This document shows, piece by piece, positions 53,426 to 63,968 of a stretch of 64,000 nucleotides of DNA. The stretch is from Rhodococcus erythropolis NBRC 15567 (GTDB lineage Bacteria; Actinomycetota; Actinomycetes; Mycobacteriales; Mycobacteriaceae): NCBI RefSeq assembly GCF_001552595.1, contig NZ_BCRM01000024.1:1-64000 (forward strand). The letters run 5' to 3'. Below the pieces are notes generated by a model, which had not been told where the DNA came from, made no database searches, and saw only the letters and a program-made list of their open reading frames with translations. Numbering within the stretch: position 1 is the stretch's first letter; each line of letters starts with the position of its first letter. The position numbers were made by a program, and so were the translations under genes.

Positions 53426-56404
53426 TCAGCCCGCGATTACCCTTACCGAGGAGCCTGCACGTCCGCGAATGACGTGCAGGCGACTCGGGATTCGCTGCCT
53501 CATCTCGTCCACGTGACTGACGATGCCCACCACTCGTCCTCCGTCGCGAAGCTCGTCCAACACAGCCATCACCGAGTCGAGGGTGTCGGCGTCGAGGGTG
53601 CCGAATCCTTCGTCGATGAACATCGTGTCGAGAACGATTCCGCCGGACTCCGCCGCAACCACATCGGCGAGTCCGAGCGCCAAAGACAATGACGCCAAGA
53701 ACGATTCACCGCCCGAGAGCGTCTTCGCCGAGCGAACGACGCCCGTGAAGTCGTCCCGGATGTCGAGTCCCAGACCGCCGCGGCGACCCCGAGATCCTGC
53801 CTCGTCACTGTGCACGAACTCGTACCGTCCCCCGGACATCCGCTGCAGACGAACCGATGCCGACACGGCGATCTCTTCCAACCGCGAAGCGAGCACATAC
53901 GCTCGCAGCGACATCTTGCGACTGTTCTGACCTTTACCGGCGATCACGTCTGCGAGGGCAGCGAGTTCGTCGTGCAGTTCACGCTCAGGTGCAACCGCCT
54001 CGTAGGCCTTCTCGAGTTGTCCGCTGAACCGTTCGAGATCCGACACACGGTTCTCGGCCAGGGAAGCGGCCGCAACAGCGGAGTTCACCACCTCGGCGCA
54101 CTGAAGCGCGAGGCCGCGAGGTCCGTCCACGTCGACGGTCTCGACTTCACCCACCGCAACAACTTCGGGGTCGTCGAGGACAGTCCGGGCGGCAACCTCG
54201 AGGTCACGCGCCTTGGCGAGTTCCGTTTCGATCGCCGCGATTCGGGCAGGCGCTCTCACCCCTCCGATCGCAGCCTCGACCGAATCGAATCCGGCAGCGG
54301 CCGCCGCAGCGGCCAGTTTGGCCGACAGTTCCGCCGATCGGGCCTGCGCACGAACGGCGTCGTCGCGCATTTCGGACGCCGCCGTGGCAGCGGAGGCAAG
54401 GCCTTCGAACCGTGAGCGCCGAGCAGCGATGGTCGAATCTTCTCCCACCGCAGCAACGATCGCCGCTCGAATCTGCTCGACCGTCGCTGACAGAGTCGTC
54501 CTACGCTCGGCAAGTGCCGCCAATTCGGCTGCCAGAGAAGCGGATTCCTGTTGTAGTTCGGTGTCACGCCCATTGAGTTGCGCAAGTTTTTGTGCCAGCA
54601 CTCCAACCTGACCGGCAGAGTGTGTCGCCTCGTCGACGGCGTTCCGTGCCTCGGCGCGGAGCCTGTCGAGTTCTTCGGAATCGCCGTCTCCGCCGCGCGC
54701 GATCACCCGGTCGATGTCACGTTCGACGGTTACCTGGCGATCGGCCACCTTGCTGAGGGCTTTCTCGGCCGCACGCTCGGCCGCTGACGCGGCATCCAGA
54801 TCGGGTTCGGTGACCGTGACGACATCCGACTGAGCCAGCGCAGGGTGTTCACGCGAACCACACACCTGGCATGGGTCACCAGGCGCGAGTGAACTCGCCA
54901 ACTCCGCCGCCATGCCCTCGATACGCTTTTGCACGAGGTCGAGCCAGCGCCCGCGAGCACTCTGATGGGCGTCGCGCGCATCCAACACCTGCACACGAAT
55001 CTTCTCGGCTTGTGCACGCAGAGAAACGATTTCATGGGCCGCTGTCGCGGCATCCGACGCTTTTACGAGTGCAGCCTCGAGGCCAGGCAGAGCCGCGTGA
55101 GCGCGTTGCGCATCCTCCAGTCGTTGGCCGGCCGAGCGCACCAGTTCTGGCAGTTGTGTGCGTTCAACCGCGATGGCATCGATGCGCTCGGACAGGGAGT
55201 CTCGCCGAACTCCGAGTTTCTCGATCTCGGCTTCTGCCGCATCGGCTCGTCGAGCGTCCTCCGCCATTGCGTCCAGGCGAACGATCTCGTCACGCCAGGT
55301 CCGGATCCGAGCTACGACGCGTTGACGCTCATCGTCGGTGGGTGGCCACACCTCCGGCACGAAAATCTCCGGACCGTCGAGTGCGGAGTAGGTCGACATC
55401 GCTGTGGTCATCGATTCGAGTGCGGCAGCGAGGTGCAAGCCGGCAGCGTCCACATCGCCGGCGACAGCGGCCACCGGCAGTGCGCGCTTGGCGGTCTCGA
55501 GTTCAGCGCCGATCACAGCTCTTTGGGCGGCGCCCGTATTGAATGCTGCGAGCTCAGCGGTCGCACGATTACGGCGAGCTACCAGATCTGCGGTTCGCTG
55601 CGCCGCCGACAGAACCCGATTAGCCTCGGCTGCTGCATCTTTCGCGGTCACCAGCTCCGCGAGACTTGCATCGCGGGTGTCCTGAGCCTCGGCGAGGAGT
55701 TTGCGCGACCATTCCAGTGGGTGCGCCTCGGCGCCTACCTCGAGTCCCGCAGCTGTCTCGACCTTCGCGAGCAGCAGCCGCACGGATTGCTCCCTGGCCG
55801 CGAGCGCGGTCGCACTTGCCTTTCGCTTGGCGTCGAACCATGCCTCGACGGAGACAAACCGCTTGGTGTCGAACAGACGCTCGAGCAGTTTGCCTCGCTC
55901 GTCGCTCTCGGCACGCAAGAATTTGGCGAACTCACCCTGCGGCAAGAGCACCACCTGGAAGAACTGATCAGCGCTCATGCCCATGAGGCGGTTGATCTCG
56001 TCACCGATGTCAGGGATGCGCGAAAGGTTTTCGCCGCGGCCGTCCAACCACGTCAGTGTGGCCTTTGCGTTCTCCGTGATCGAACCGGCGCCACGCTTCT
56101 TCGGGCGCGAATACTCTGGACTACGAACAAGTTTGATTCTGCGACCACTGATGGTCGCTTCGAGTTCCACGCGCGGCACCGAACCGGCAGGCGCATGATC
56201 GGACAGTAGCCGTTTGCCCTCGTTGCGCGCACCCGGAACCCGCCCGTACAGGGCAAAGGAAACCGCGTCGAGGATCGTGGTCTTGCCTGCACCGGTGTCG
56301 CCGTGCAGAAGGAACAGCCCGTCAGCACCCAATCGGTCGAAGTCGACCTCGACGGTGTCGGCAAAGGGCCCGAAAGAGCTGACTTCGAGTTTGTGAAGCC
56401 TCAC
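53426..56404 (-). CDS. sbcC: SbcC exonuclease subunit (Rad50-like SMC ATPase)
   Basis: The 992-aa protein has Walker A GDTGAGKTTILDAVSF near residue 35, long coiled coils, a zinc hook CQVCGSREHP near residue 512, ABC signature LSGGESFLASLSLALG near 897 and Walker B FIDEGFGTLD near 925. With SbcD it forms the MRN-like nuclease that opens hairpins and processes DNA ends. The GTG start overlaps the sbcD stop (GTGA). Confidence 0.93.
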   Translation of the reverse strand: MRLHKLEVSSFGPFADTVEVDFDRLGADGLFLLHGDTGAGKTTILDAVSFALYGRVPGARNEGKRLLSDHAPAGSVPRVELEATISGRRIKLVRSPEYSRPKKRGAGSITENAKATLTWLDGRGENLSRIPDIGDEINRLMGMSADQFFQVVLLPQGEFAKFLRAESDERGKLLERLFDTKRFVSVEAWFDAKRKASATALAAREQSVRLLLAKVETAAGLEVGAEAHPLEWSRKLLAEAQDTRDASLAELVTAKDAAAEANRVLSAAQRTADLVARRNRATAELAAFNTGAAQRAVIGAELETAKRALPVAAVAGDVDAAGLHLAAALESMTTAMSTYSALDGPEIFVPEVWPPTDDERQRVVARIRTWRDEIVRLDAMAEDARRADAAEAEIEKLGVRRDSLSERIDAIAVERTQLPELVRSAGQRLEDAQRAHAALPGLEAALVKASDAATAAHEIVSLRAQAEKIRVQVLDARDAHQSARGRWLDLVQKRIEGMAAELASSLAPGDPCQVCGSREHPALAQSDVVTVTEPDLDAASAAERAAEKALSKVADRQVTVERDIDRVIARGGDGDSEELDRLRAEARNAVDEATHSAGQVGVLAQKLAQLNGRDTELQQESASLAAELAALAERRTTLSATVEQIRAAIVAAVGEDSTIAARRSRFEGLASAATAASEMRDDAVRAQARSAELSAKLAAAAAAAGFDSVEAAIGGVRAPARIAAIETELAKARDLEVAARTVLDDPEVVAVGEVETVDVDGPRGLALQCAEVVNSAVAAASLAENRVSDLERFSGQLEKAYEAVAPERELHDELAALADVIAGKGQNSRKMSLRAYVLASRLEEIAVSASVRLQRMSGGRYEFVHSDEAGSRGRRGGLGLDIRDDFTGVVRSAKTLSGGESFLASLSLALGLADVVAAESGGIVLDTMFIDEGFGTLDADTLDSVMAVLDELRDGGRVVGIVSHVDEMRQRIPSRLHVIRGRAGSSVRVIAG

Positions 56405-57576
56405 GCGGTTTCACTCAGTTCTACCGTGGACTCCTCGGCGCGCGCGGCAGCGCTGAGCGCTTCGGCCATCAACGTGACCTCTCGCTCGGACGGGTCACTA
56501 CGCACGGCCGAGACAAAGCCACGGGCGATCTCCATGTCGGTTCGACCCCGTACCGCGTCGCGATACTTGAGATCCGATTGTCCTTCCGGCCTTTGCCATT
56601 CGAGATGAACGGCAAAGGGGAAACGTGCATGGAGCTGCCTCATGGCATCGACGGGACGAACCGGATCAGTGAGCAAAGCGGAGACGTAGCACTGCTCGGA
56701 ATCGGCGTACTTCGACTCGGTGAGAAGTTCCTCGAGAGTTCCCGTCACCTGGCTCAGCCCTCGAATCACCGGAAGATCGAGGCGCTGCACCGACGACAGT
56801 CCGGCTGCGTCGAGTTCGATCAAAAGCGCAGCCTTGCGGTGGCTGCGCTCACCGAACGAATACGGCAACGGTGAACCTGAGTAGCGAACGCTCTCCGAGA
56901 GCATCTGGGGCGAATGCAGATGCCCCAGCGCAACGTAGTCGACACCGGCAAACTCGCCCACTGCGACAGTCTCCACTCCGCCGACCGAAATGGAGCGTTC
57001 CGATTCAGACGCCTCACCGCCCACGACAAAGGCATGCGCGAGCAGTACCGACCGAGTCGACGGATCGGTAGCTGTTCGTTCGGCGAGGTCTCGCCGAACA
57101 CGCGACATTGCCGCACCGAGGATGTCGGAATGAGTACGAGCCCGGGGCACGTCCAACTCGACGCGCGTGATCTCCGGCTCGAGATACGGAATCCCGTAAA
57201 ACGCGACAGGTCCGAATTGATCACTGAGCATCACCGGGGTACCGATCTGGCCGACTCGGGTGATCAAATGCAATCCGCCGGCAGCTGCAAAGGACGCCCC
57301 GGCACCGAGCCGCACCGCGGAATCGTGGTTGCCGGACGTGGCGACGATGACCGCTCCGGCCGCCCGGATTGCCTCGAAGCCTCGATTGCACACCGTGACC
57401 GCGTCGGAACTGGGAATTGAGCGGTCGTAGATGTCACCGGGCACGACCACGACGTCAACACCGTGTTCGCGGACGGAATCCGCGATGGAACCGAGCACAC
57501 TAGCCTGATCGGCCAACAGATCGACGCCGTGAAACGTGCGACCTATGTGCCAATCGGAGGTGTGCAGAATCTTCAT
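56401..57576 (-). CDS. sbcD: SbcD exonuclease subunit (Mre11-like)
   Basis: This 391-aa metallophosphoesterase has MKILHTSDWHIGRTF (metal motif I), VVVPGDIYDRSIP, VATSGNHDSAVRLG and YVALGHLHSP, the Mre11/SbcD phosphodiesterase motifs. It is the nuclease partner of SbcC and is encoded directly before it. The ATG at 57576 was chosen because the family motif starts at residue one. Confidence 0.93.
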   Translation of the reverse strand: MKILHTSDWHIGRTFHGVDLLADQASVLGSIADSVREHGVDVVVVPGDIYDRSIPSSDAVTVCNRGFEAIRAAGAVIVATSGNHDSAVRLGAGASFAAAGGLHLITRVGQIGTPVMLSDQFGPVAFYGIPYLEPEITRVELDVPRARTHSDILGAAMSRVRRDLAERTATDPSTRSVLLAHAFVVGGEASESERSISVGGVETVAVGEFAGVDYVALGHLHSPQMLSESVRYSGSPLPYSFGERSHRKAALLIELDAAGLSSVQRLDLPVIRGLSQVTGTLEELLTESKYADSEQCYVSALLTDPVRPVDAMRQLHARFPFAVHLEWQRPEGQSDLKYRDAVRGRTDMEIARGFVSAVRSDPSEREVTLMAEALSAAARAEESTVELSETA

Positions 57577-57793
57577 GAATCCGACGGTAGAGCAGCCCAC
57601 CGACACTGCCGATCTCCCACGCTGACGGCTTCGACGGTGTGCCCCAACCCACGAACGTCCGGTGACCCTGCACACAATCCGTCCGGTTCGTTTGGCGAAG
57701 AACCCGAAACCATCGCGCCATCGCGCCGATAAATGCGCCAGCCACGACCCGCACAAACACGGCCGACAACGCAAGAACCGCTAATGTCGTTAT

Positions 57794-58750
57794 GTGTCTG
57801 CAACCCAACGTGCTCGCTCCGGGGTACCGCTGGACAAGCGATCGCTCATCGTGACCGTCCCCGGCCTGCCCTGGTGGGGAGTGATCCTGCTTGCTGCCGG
57901 TGTCACCGCCGTCGGCGTACTGATCGATGCAACCGGAGGCGGCGGCGAGCTCACCGCGGTGTTCTCGACGTTCTACTTCCTGGGCTGTCTCTTCGCTGTG
58001 GTTGCCGCTTCGAACAAGGCTCTTTTCACCGCGATGGCCCAACCTCCGTTGCTGCTCTTCGCTGCGGTGCCGATCGGGCACACGCTCATCGGCAAGGACA
58101 ACAGCACCGCACTGCGCGACATCGCGATCAACATCGCGTACCCGTTGGTCAACCGCTTTCCGATCATGTTGGCCGCAACCGTCGTCGTGCTGATAATCGG
58201 CGGTTTCCGGTACTTCCTGCTCAATCAGCGTCCCACCGGGCCTGCGCGCTCGACCCGCTCCCGCCGCTCGGCGACCGCCACCCGAGACTCCTCTGCGGCT
58301 GCCACGCGAGAACAATCCGCACCCGAGACCGGGCGTCGCCGCAGAGTCTCGGACGCGCCCGTCCCCGGGCCCCCGCGTCGCCGCGCCCCCGAGGTGGACG
58401 AACAGCCCGCTTACCGAAGCGCTCCCCGGCGCGAACCGATCGAAGACGATCGCCCGCTGCCGCCCCGGAGAAGCCCACTGCCACCCAGGGTCGATCGCAC
58501 GCACCAACCGCCTACGCGTCGCCCTCAGCCGGACAGCAGACCGACAGCAGACGACGACTACCCGTCGTACGGTCGCCGCCGGGCGCCCGAGCCCAGTCCG
58601 TCGCCCAGGCGTGAGGAGCGGATGGAGCCCTTCTTCGCTTCGGGTGACGACGTATCGCCGCCGCTGCCCCCTCGCCGCCGCCCACCCGGAGTCGATCTTC
58701 CCGCGTATCCGCCGCCGCGAGTTCGGTACCGCGATCGCGAAGAGCCCTGA
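57794..58750 (+). CDS. Membrane protein with long Pro/Arg-rich tail (DUF6542/Rv1111c-like)
   Basis: The 318-aa protein has about four helices in residues 20-150 (WWGVILLAAGVTAVGVLI, FYFLGCLFAVVAASNKALF, PPLLLFAAVPIGHTLIG, MLAATVVVLIIGGFRYFLL). Then comes a disordered tail rich in Pro, Arg and Ser (PPRRRAPEVDE, PPLPPRRRPP). It is next to ispH as Rv1111c is next to lytB2. Role unknown. Confidence 0.75.
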   Translation: MSATQRARSGVPLDKRSLIVTVPGLPWWGVILLAAGVTAVGVLIDATGGGGELTAVFSTFYFLGCLFAVVAASNKALFTAMAQPPLLLFAAVPIGHTLIGKDNSTALRDIAINIAYPLVNRFPIMLAATVVVLIIGGFRYFLLNQRPTGPARSTRSRRSATATRDSSAAATREQSAPETGRRRRVSDAPVPGPPRRRAPEVDEQPAYRSAPRREPIEDDRPLPPRRSPLPPRVDRTHQPPTRRPQPDSRPTADDDYPSYGRRRAPEPSPSPRREERMEPFFASGDDVSPPLPPRRRPPGVDLPAYPPPRVRYRDREEP

Positions 58751-58769
58751 CAGACGAGCCCAGTAGCAA

Positions 58770-58811
58770 AAAATGCGGGGCACCTTCCAGATGGAAGGTG
58801 CCCCGCATTTT
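58770..58811. terminator. Bidirectional terminator
   Basis: A perfect 19-bp stem (AAAATGCGGGGCACCTTCC and its complement) with loop AGAT has A-runs on one side and T-runs on the other. It lies between the convergent membrane-protein and ispH genes and can stop both. Confidence 0.93.
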
Positions 58812-58817
58812 CTTGTT

Positions 58818-59831
58818 CTAGGACGTGCGCGCTGCTCGCAATTCACGGGGAAGGGCGAACACCAGAGTCTCGTTGGCTGTGGTGACGGGCTGAACGTCGT
58901 TGTATCCGTGCTCGGCGAGAAGTTCGATCACGCCGCGCACGAGCACCTCGGGCACTGATGCGCCCGACGTGATGCCGACGGTCTGGACACCCTCGAGCCA
59001 CGCGAGATCGACCTCACGGGCGTAGTCGACCAGGTACGACGCGGCAGCGCCCGCCCCGAGCGCGACCTCGACCAGGCGAACCGAGTTGGACGAGTTCCGT
59101 GAACCCACCACGATCACGAGATCGCACTCGGGAGCCATCGCCTTGACCGCGACCTGACGGTTCTGCGTGGCGTAGCAGATGTCGTCGGACGGCGGGTCCT
59201 GCAGATTGGGGAAGCGCTCACGCAGGCGCGCGACAGTCTGCATCGTCTCGTCGACGCTCAGTGTGGTCTGGGAAAGCCAGATGACCTTCGACTCGTCACG
59301 AACCGTGACCGCGTCGACCGAATCCGGGCCGTCGACGATGGTGACGTGATCGGGAGCCTCACCTGCGGTGCCCTCGACCTCCTCGTGGCCTTCGTGGCCG
59401 ATGAGGAGAATGTCGTAATCGTCGCGAGCGAATCGCTTTGCTTCCTGGTGCACCTTCGTGACCAGGGGGCACGTAGCGTCGATCGTGCGCAGGTTCCGCT
59501 CGGCAGCCGAGTCGTGGACGGCCGGAGACACACCGTGCGCCGAGAACACGAGGAGTGATCCTTCCGGAACCTCGTCGGTTTCGTCGACGAAGATCACGCC
59601 TTGATCTTCGAGCGTCTCGACGACGTGGCGATTGTGGACGATCTCCTTACGCACGTAGATGGGTGCGCCGTGCTTCTCGAGCGCCTTCTCGACGGTCTCG
59701 ACCGCGCGGTCGACGCCGGCGCAGTAGCCGCGAGGCTCGGCGAGGAGCACGCGCTTGGCGCTGCCCTTGCGGGTGGACGGCGAATCAGCCGAGTGCGCGA
59801 TACCGAGATTGAGAGGAACAGCCGAAGACAT
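58818..59831 (-). CDS. ispH: 4-hydroxy-3-methylbut-2-enyl diphosphate reductase
   Basis: This 337-aa Fe-S enzyme performs the last MEP-pathway step, making IPP and DMAPP. The cluster cysteines are in [24 protein letters not shown] and [11 protein letters not shown]; the substrate-contacting [10 protein letters not shown] is also present. The N-terminal extension ([20 protein letters not shown]) is short. It is divergent from the lipid-droplet gene. Confidence 0.95.
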
Positions 59832-59984
59832 GTGACCAGCCTACTGGCACCTCGAACGTGAGACACTCCGGCAAACGTGAACACCTCGGTTTCGGGCTCC
59901 GATCGAAGGTTCCGAAGTAAACGAGTACGGCCGTCACAGGCAAGTCGGCTACCGATTGTCGGAGCTTTGCGGCAAGCTGTGGGA

Positions 59985-60584
59985 ATGATCCGACCACCGT
60001 TCGTGGCGCGCGTTGCCGCGGGACTCGCCGTCACCGCGATGGAAGAGGCAAAGAAGTTGCCCACCACCGCTGTCGCCCTGCCGATGACCGCCGTGAGCCA
60101 GATGCTGCAGACAAGCATGCGCGTGCAGCAGTCGATCACCTCGTTGGCGATCAAGGGCGATCAGGCATTCGCACTGATCAACTGGTCTTCCGAGGACGAA
60201 CAGCCCGAGTGGGCGGTCTTCGACGAGGACGCCGACGCTCCCGCGGACTCGGCGTCGACCACCGGCGCGACCACCGCTGACACCCCGACCAACGCCGGAC
60301 GCTTCGCGCTCTACTCGCTCGAGCCGACTGCCCCCATCGAGGAGCCCGCACCCGGCGCCGAGTCCGAATCCGCGGCAGCTACGACGGACGGACCTGCCGA
60401 AGAGCCCGAGATCGTCACCGAACTCGACTACCCCAACCTCACACTCGCACAGCTCCGTGCGCGTATCCGGACGCTCAGCATCGACGAGCTGACCGCCGTC
60501 CTGGACTACGAGAATGCGACGCTCGCCCGCGCACCGTTCCAGACCATGCTCACCAACCGCATCACCACAGCCAAGGCAAAGTGA
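59985..60584 (+). CDS. Lipid droplet-associated protein (Rv1109c/MLDS-like)
   Basis: The product is 199 aa. The N-terminal 60 residues ([40 protein letters not shown]) form an amphipathic helical region, followed by [20 protein letters not shown], a disordered acidic Ala/Pro linker and the C-terminal helical [20 protein letters not shown]. The family includes the Rhodococcus MLDS protein coating triacylglycerol droplets. The stop overlaps xseA by 4 bp (GTGA). Confidence 0.82.
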   Translation: MIRPPFVARVAAGLAVTAMEEAKKLPTTAVALPMTAVSQMLQTSMRVQQSITSLAIKGDQAFALINWSSEDEQPEWAVFDEDADAPADSASTTGATTADTPTNAGRFALYSLEPTAPIEEPAPGAESESAAATTDGPAEEPEIVTELDYPNLTLAQLRARIRTLSIDELTAVLDYENATLARAPFQTMLTNRITTAKAK

Positions 60585-61846
60585 CTTCCGCAACGCCCCC
60601 CGCTTCATCGCAGCGATCGTCCGGCGCCAGCAGCGCTGAGCAGCCGTGGCCGGTCCGCACGGTTTCCGCCAAGGTCGCCGGCTGGATCGATCGACTCGGC
60701 AGCATCTGGGTCGAAGGTCAGATCACACAGATCAATGCACGCCCCGGTACCCGGACGGCCTTTCTCGTTCTGCGTGATCCGTCGGCAGACATGTCGCTGT
60801 CGATCACATGCTCACCACAGTTGTTGCACAACTCTCCGGTGCCGTTGACCGAGGGCTCGCGTGTGGTGATGTTCGGCAAGCTCTCGTTCTACACCGGACG
60901 CGGAACGGTGTCGTTGCGTGTCACCGAGATTCGCGCCGTGGGTATCGGTGAGCTGCTGGCCCGCATCGAGAGACTGCGCGCCTTGCTCGCCGCGGAGGGC
61001 TTGTTCGATCCGAGACTCAAACGGCCTCTTCCGTTTCTGCCCGGCACGATCGGCCTGATCACGGGCCGAGCCAGCGCGGCCGAAAAGGACGTCGTCTCGG
61101 TCGCCCACCGTCGCTGGCCCGCAGTGGCTATCGCGGTTCGTAACACCGCGGTGCAGGGCCCCACTGCTGTTCCCCAGATCATCGAAGCGCTGAAGGAACT
61201 CGACGCCAACCCGGTAGTCGACGTCATCATCCTCGCTCGCGGCGGCGGTAGCGTCGAGGATCTCCTGCCGTTCTCCGACGAAGCGCTGTGCCGCGCCATC
61301 GTGGCCTGCACGACGCCGATCGTCAGTGCCATCGGCCACGAGCCGGACAGCCCGCTCAGTGACCACGTCGCCGACCTGCGCGCAGCCACACCCACCGACG
61401 CGGCCAAGCGCGTCGTACCCGATGCGGTTGCGGAAGCTGCTCTGGTTGCGGATCTTCGTGACCGCAGCGCTGCGGCACTGCGCAGCTGGGTCAAGCGTGA
61501 GTCTCACCTGATCGAACAGTTGCGCACTCGACCGGTCATGGCATCACCACTGCTCGCGGTGGACCGTCGCGCCGAAGAGGTCGAAAGGCTCCAGGCCGCC
61601 GGGCGACGCGATGTGACTCGGTTGATCGACTCCGAGTCCCGAACGATCGAGCATCTGCGCGCCCGGCTCACCACGCTGGGCCCCGCTGCGACGCTGGCCC
61701 GCGGGTACGCAGTCGTGCAACGTGTTGTCGCCGACGGCGATCCGGAGGTTCTGCGCTCGGTCGAGGACGCGCCACCCGGAACCCAGATTCGAGTTCGACT
61801 TGCAGACGGCGCCGTTCGCGCCGCAGTGATGGGAAGAGAAAAATGA
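60581..61846 (+). CDS. xseA: Exodeoxyribonuclease VII large subunit
   Basis: This 421-aa protein has the N-terminal OB-fold ([20 protein letters not shown]) and the catalytic domain with [33 protein letters not shown] and [20 protein letters not shown]. The C-terminal RGYAVVQR segment binds XseB. It degrades single-stranded DNA to oligonucleotides. It overlaps both neighbours by 4 bp. Confidence 0.95.
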   Translation: MTSATPPASSQRSSGASSAEQPWPVRTVSAKVAGWIDRLGSIWVEGQITQINARPGTRTAFLVLRDPSADMSLSITCSPQLLHNSPVPLTEGSRVVMFGKLSFYTGRGTVSLRVTEIRAVGIGELLARIERLRALLAAEGLFDPRLKRPLPFLPGTIGLITGRASAAEKDVVSVAHRRWPAVAIAVRNTAVQGPTAVPQIIEALKELDANPVVDVIILARGGGSVEDLLPFSDEALCRAIVACTTPIVSAIGHEPDSPLSDHVADLRAATPTDAAKRVVPDAVAEAALVADLRDRSAAALRSWVKRESHLIEQLRTRPVMASPLLAVDRRAEEVERLQAAGRRDVTRLIDSESRTIEHLRARLTTLGPAATLARGYAVVQRVVADGDPEVLRSVEDAPPGTQIRVRLADGAVRAAVMGREK

Positions 61847-62061
61847 GCAACGCCACCGACACCGACATCAACGAACTCGGCTACGAAGCAGCCCGCGACG
61901 AATTGGTGAGCGTCGTGAAGATTCTCGAACAGGGCGGCCTGGACCTCGACGCGTCACTCTCACTGTGGGAGCGAGGCGAAGCGTTGGCCAAGCGCTGTGA
62001 AGAGCATTTGGCCGGCGCCAGGGCTCGCGTCGAAAAGGCTCTGGCCGAAGCGGACGAGTAA
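61843..62061 (+). CDS. xseB: Exodeoxyribonuclease VII small subunit
   Basis: The 72-aa helical-hairpin protein has the family pattern [20 protein letters not shown] then [20 protein letters not shown]. The ATG at 61843 overlaps the xseA stop (ATGA), giving the coupled stoichiometry expected for a multi-small-subunit complex. Confidence 0.95.
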   Translation: MSNATDTDINELGYEAARDELVSVVKILEQGGLDLDASLSLWERGEALAKRCEEHLAGARARVEKALAEADE

Positions 62062-62082
62062 CGTCCGCTCCGACCGGAAATC

Positions 62083-62652
62083 CTATGGCGTGATCGGCTG
62101 CGCTGCGCCGACCTTCTCGGCAAGAATCCGGAACTCTTCCGGCGTCGCCGCGCCCGTGAGCAACAGGCGAACATCCCCGACGTCCGTGACCCAGATCGAC
62201 TCGACACCTTCGCCGCCGAAGACGTTCCACGTGTCGGCACCGACGGTCTCGACTCCCGTCGCGAATCGCTGTCCACCGGCAACGTGTGACACCAACGGGA
62301 ATTCCTCGGCGTTGCTCTGTGTCAGCTGAATGTAGCGACCGCTGGTCGTGATGAATCCCACAGTGCTCGAATCTCCGCCGCCGTCGCCGGAGATGATTTT
62401 GCGACTGCCGGAGTTCGGGGTCCACCCGTCCGGAACACCGGGATTACGGATGGGAAATCCGAGTTCCTTCGCGTCGTAGTTCAGAGCTGCGTCCACGTCG
62501 ACGCTCGGGATAGGCCCCTGCGTCGGGCCGCCAGGACTGAACGTGCACTGGCTGGCGATGCCCGCAATGATGATGCAGAACAGCACCAACGGTACGAGAG
62601 ACCAGACCATGTCTTTGTTGTCTTCGAGAATGCGGGGTTTCTTCGATGCCAC
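62083..62652 (-). CDS. DUF4245 membrane-anchored protein
   Basis: The 189-aa protein has one N-terminal helix (DMVWSLVPLVLFCIIIAGIA), then an extracytoplasmic domain with GFPIRNPGVPDGWTPNSGS, DTWNVFGGEGVESIWVTD and a C-terminal PEEFRILAEKV helix. This matches the actinobacterial DUF4245 family of unknown role. It lies between xseB and glpX in reverse orientation. Confidence 0.85.
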   Translation of the reverse strand: MASKKPRILEDNKDMVWSLVPLVLFCIIIAGIASQCTFSPGGPTQGPIPSVDVDAALNYDAKELGFPIRNPGVPDGWTPNSGSRKIISGDGGGDSSTVGFITTSGRYIQLTQSNAEEFPLVSHVAGGQRFATGVETVGADTWNVFGGEGVESIWVTDVGDVRLLLTGAATPEEFRILAEKVGAAQPITP

Positions 62653-62832
62653 ACCCCCAGTATCCAGGTACTGCGCAGTAGATACGATTCCCGGTCCCCT
62701 TCGAGCGAGACAAAACGTCGCAGCAGCGACCCGACAGCGCACGTAGCCGCTCCCATCTGGGACAATGACGCCTGAAGAAACCACTGCGTCGACACACCCC
62801 GTCGACCGCGACCGCGCCAGGAGGCACCGCAC

Positions 62833-63867
62833 ATGACGGCCAGCAGCACTCATCGTGAGACCCCGGACCGTAACCTCGCACTCGAATTGGTCCGAGTCAC
62901 CGAAGCCGGTGCTATGGCTGCCGGCCGCTGGGTAGGCCGCGGCGACAAGGAAGGCGGCGACGGAGCAGCCGTCGACGCTATGCGTCAGCTCGTCTCCTCC
63001 GTCTCGATGCGCGGCATCGTCGTCATCGGTGAGGGCGAGAAGGACGAAGCGCCGATGCTGTTCAACGGCGAAGAGGTCGGAAACGGCGACGGTCCCGACT
63101 GTGACTTCGCCGTCGACCCGGTCGACGGCACCACCTTGATGTCCAAGGGCATGCCCAACGCGATCTCCGTTCTGGCTGTTGCCGAGCGCGGCGCGATGTT
63201 CGATCCGTCGGCCGTGTTCTACATGGAGAAGATCGCTGTCGGACCGGATGCTGCAGATGTCATCGACATCAGCGCACCGATCGCCGAGAACATCAAGCGC
63301 GTCGCCAAGGTCAAGAAGGCGTCGGTCTCCGACATCACGATCTGCATCCTGGACCGCCCGCGTCACAACCAGCTGATCCAGGACGTGCGCGACACCGGCG
63401 CTCGTATCCGTCTGATCTCCGACGGTGACGTTGCCGGCGCCATCGCCGCAGCGCGTCCCGAGTCCGGCACCGACATGCTCGTCGGCATCGGCGGAACGCC
63501 TGAGGGCATCATCGCCGCAGCAGCCATGCGCTGCATGGGTGGATCGCTGCAGGGCAAGCTCGCACCCACCGACGACGAAGAGCGCCAGAAGGCCATCGAC
63601 GCCGGTCATGATCTCGATCGGATCCTGACCACCGAAGATCTCGTCTCCGGCGAGAACGTATTCTTCTGCGCCACGGGCGTCACCGATGGTGACCTGCTGC
63701 GCGGTGTCCGCTACTACGGCGGCGGCGCCAGCACGCAGTCCATCGTGATGCGTAGCAAGTCCGGCACCGTTCGCATGATCGACGCGTACCACCGTCTCGA
63801 GAAGCTGCGTGAGTACAGCTCCGTCGACTTCGACGGCGAAGAGGGCGCGGTTCCCCCGACGTTCTGA
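62833..63867 (+). CDS. glpX: Class II fructose-1,6-bisphosphatase
   Basis: This 344-aa GlpX-type phosphatase, essential for gluconeogenesis in mycobacteria, has the metal-binding [11 protein letters not shown] and [17 protein letters not shown], and the substrate region [16 protein letters not shown]. It is followed by a hairpin and, as in M. tuberculosis (Rv1099c-Rv1098c), by what seems to be a class II fumarase start. Confidence 0.95.
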   Translation: MTASSTHRETPDRNLALELVRVTEAGAMAAGRWVGRGDKEGGDGAAVDAMRQLVSSVSMRGIVVIGEGEKDEAPMLFNGEEVGNGDGPDCDFAVDPVDGTTLMSKGMPNAISVLAVAERGAMFDPSAVFYMEKIAVGPDAADVIDISAPIAENIKRVAKVKKASVSDITICILDRPRHNQLIQDVRDTGARIRLISDGDVAGAIAAARPESGTDMLVGIGGTPEGIIAAAAMRCMGGSLQGKLAPTDDEERQKAIDAGHDLDRILTTEDLVSGENVFFCATGVTDGDLLRGVRYYGGGASTQSIVMRSKSGTVRMIDAYHRLEKLREYSSVDFDGEEGAVPPTF

Positions 63868-63876
63868 TCGGCTCCG

Positions 63877-63924
63877 CCCCGTGAGCGGTTAGGGAGTCCC
63901 TGCACTCCTTAACCGCTCACGGGG
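63877..63924 (+). terminator. Long GC-rich hairpin after glpX
   Basis: CCCCGTGAGCGGTTA and TAACCGCTCACGGGG pair fully; the stem continues with one mismatch towards a CCCTGC loop, about 21 pairs in all. No U-run follows, so it may act as transcript stabiliser or weak terminator. Confidence 0.7.
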
Positions 63925-63968
63925 GACGTAGTCCCCTACCCGCCCTCCAAAAGTGGCAATGTGGAGCC

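Noticed and set aside
54929..56209. 426-codon plus-strand frame opposite sbcC
   Set aside because: Shadow of the coiled-coil region; sbcC carries all expected Rad50 motifs.
62653..63792. N-terminal extension of the DUF4245 frame through glpX
   Set aside because: The extension is antisense to glpX; the GTG at 62652 directly precedes the expected membrane helix.
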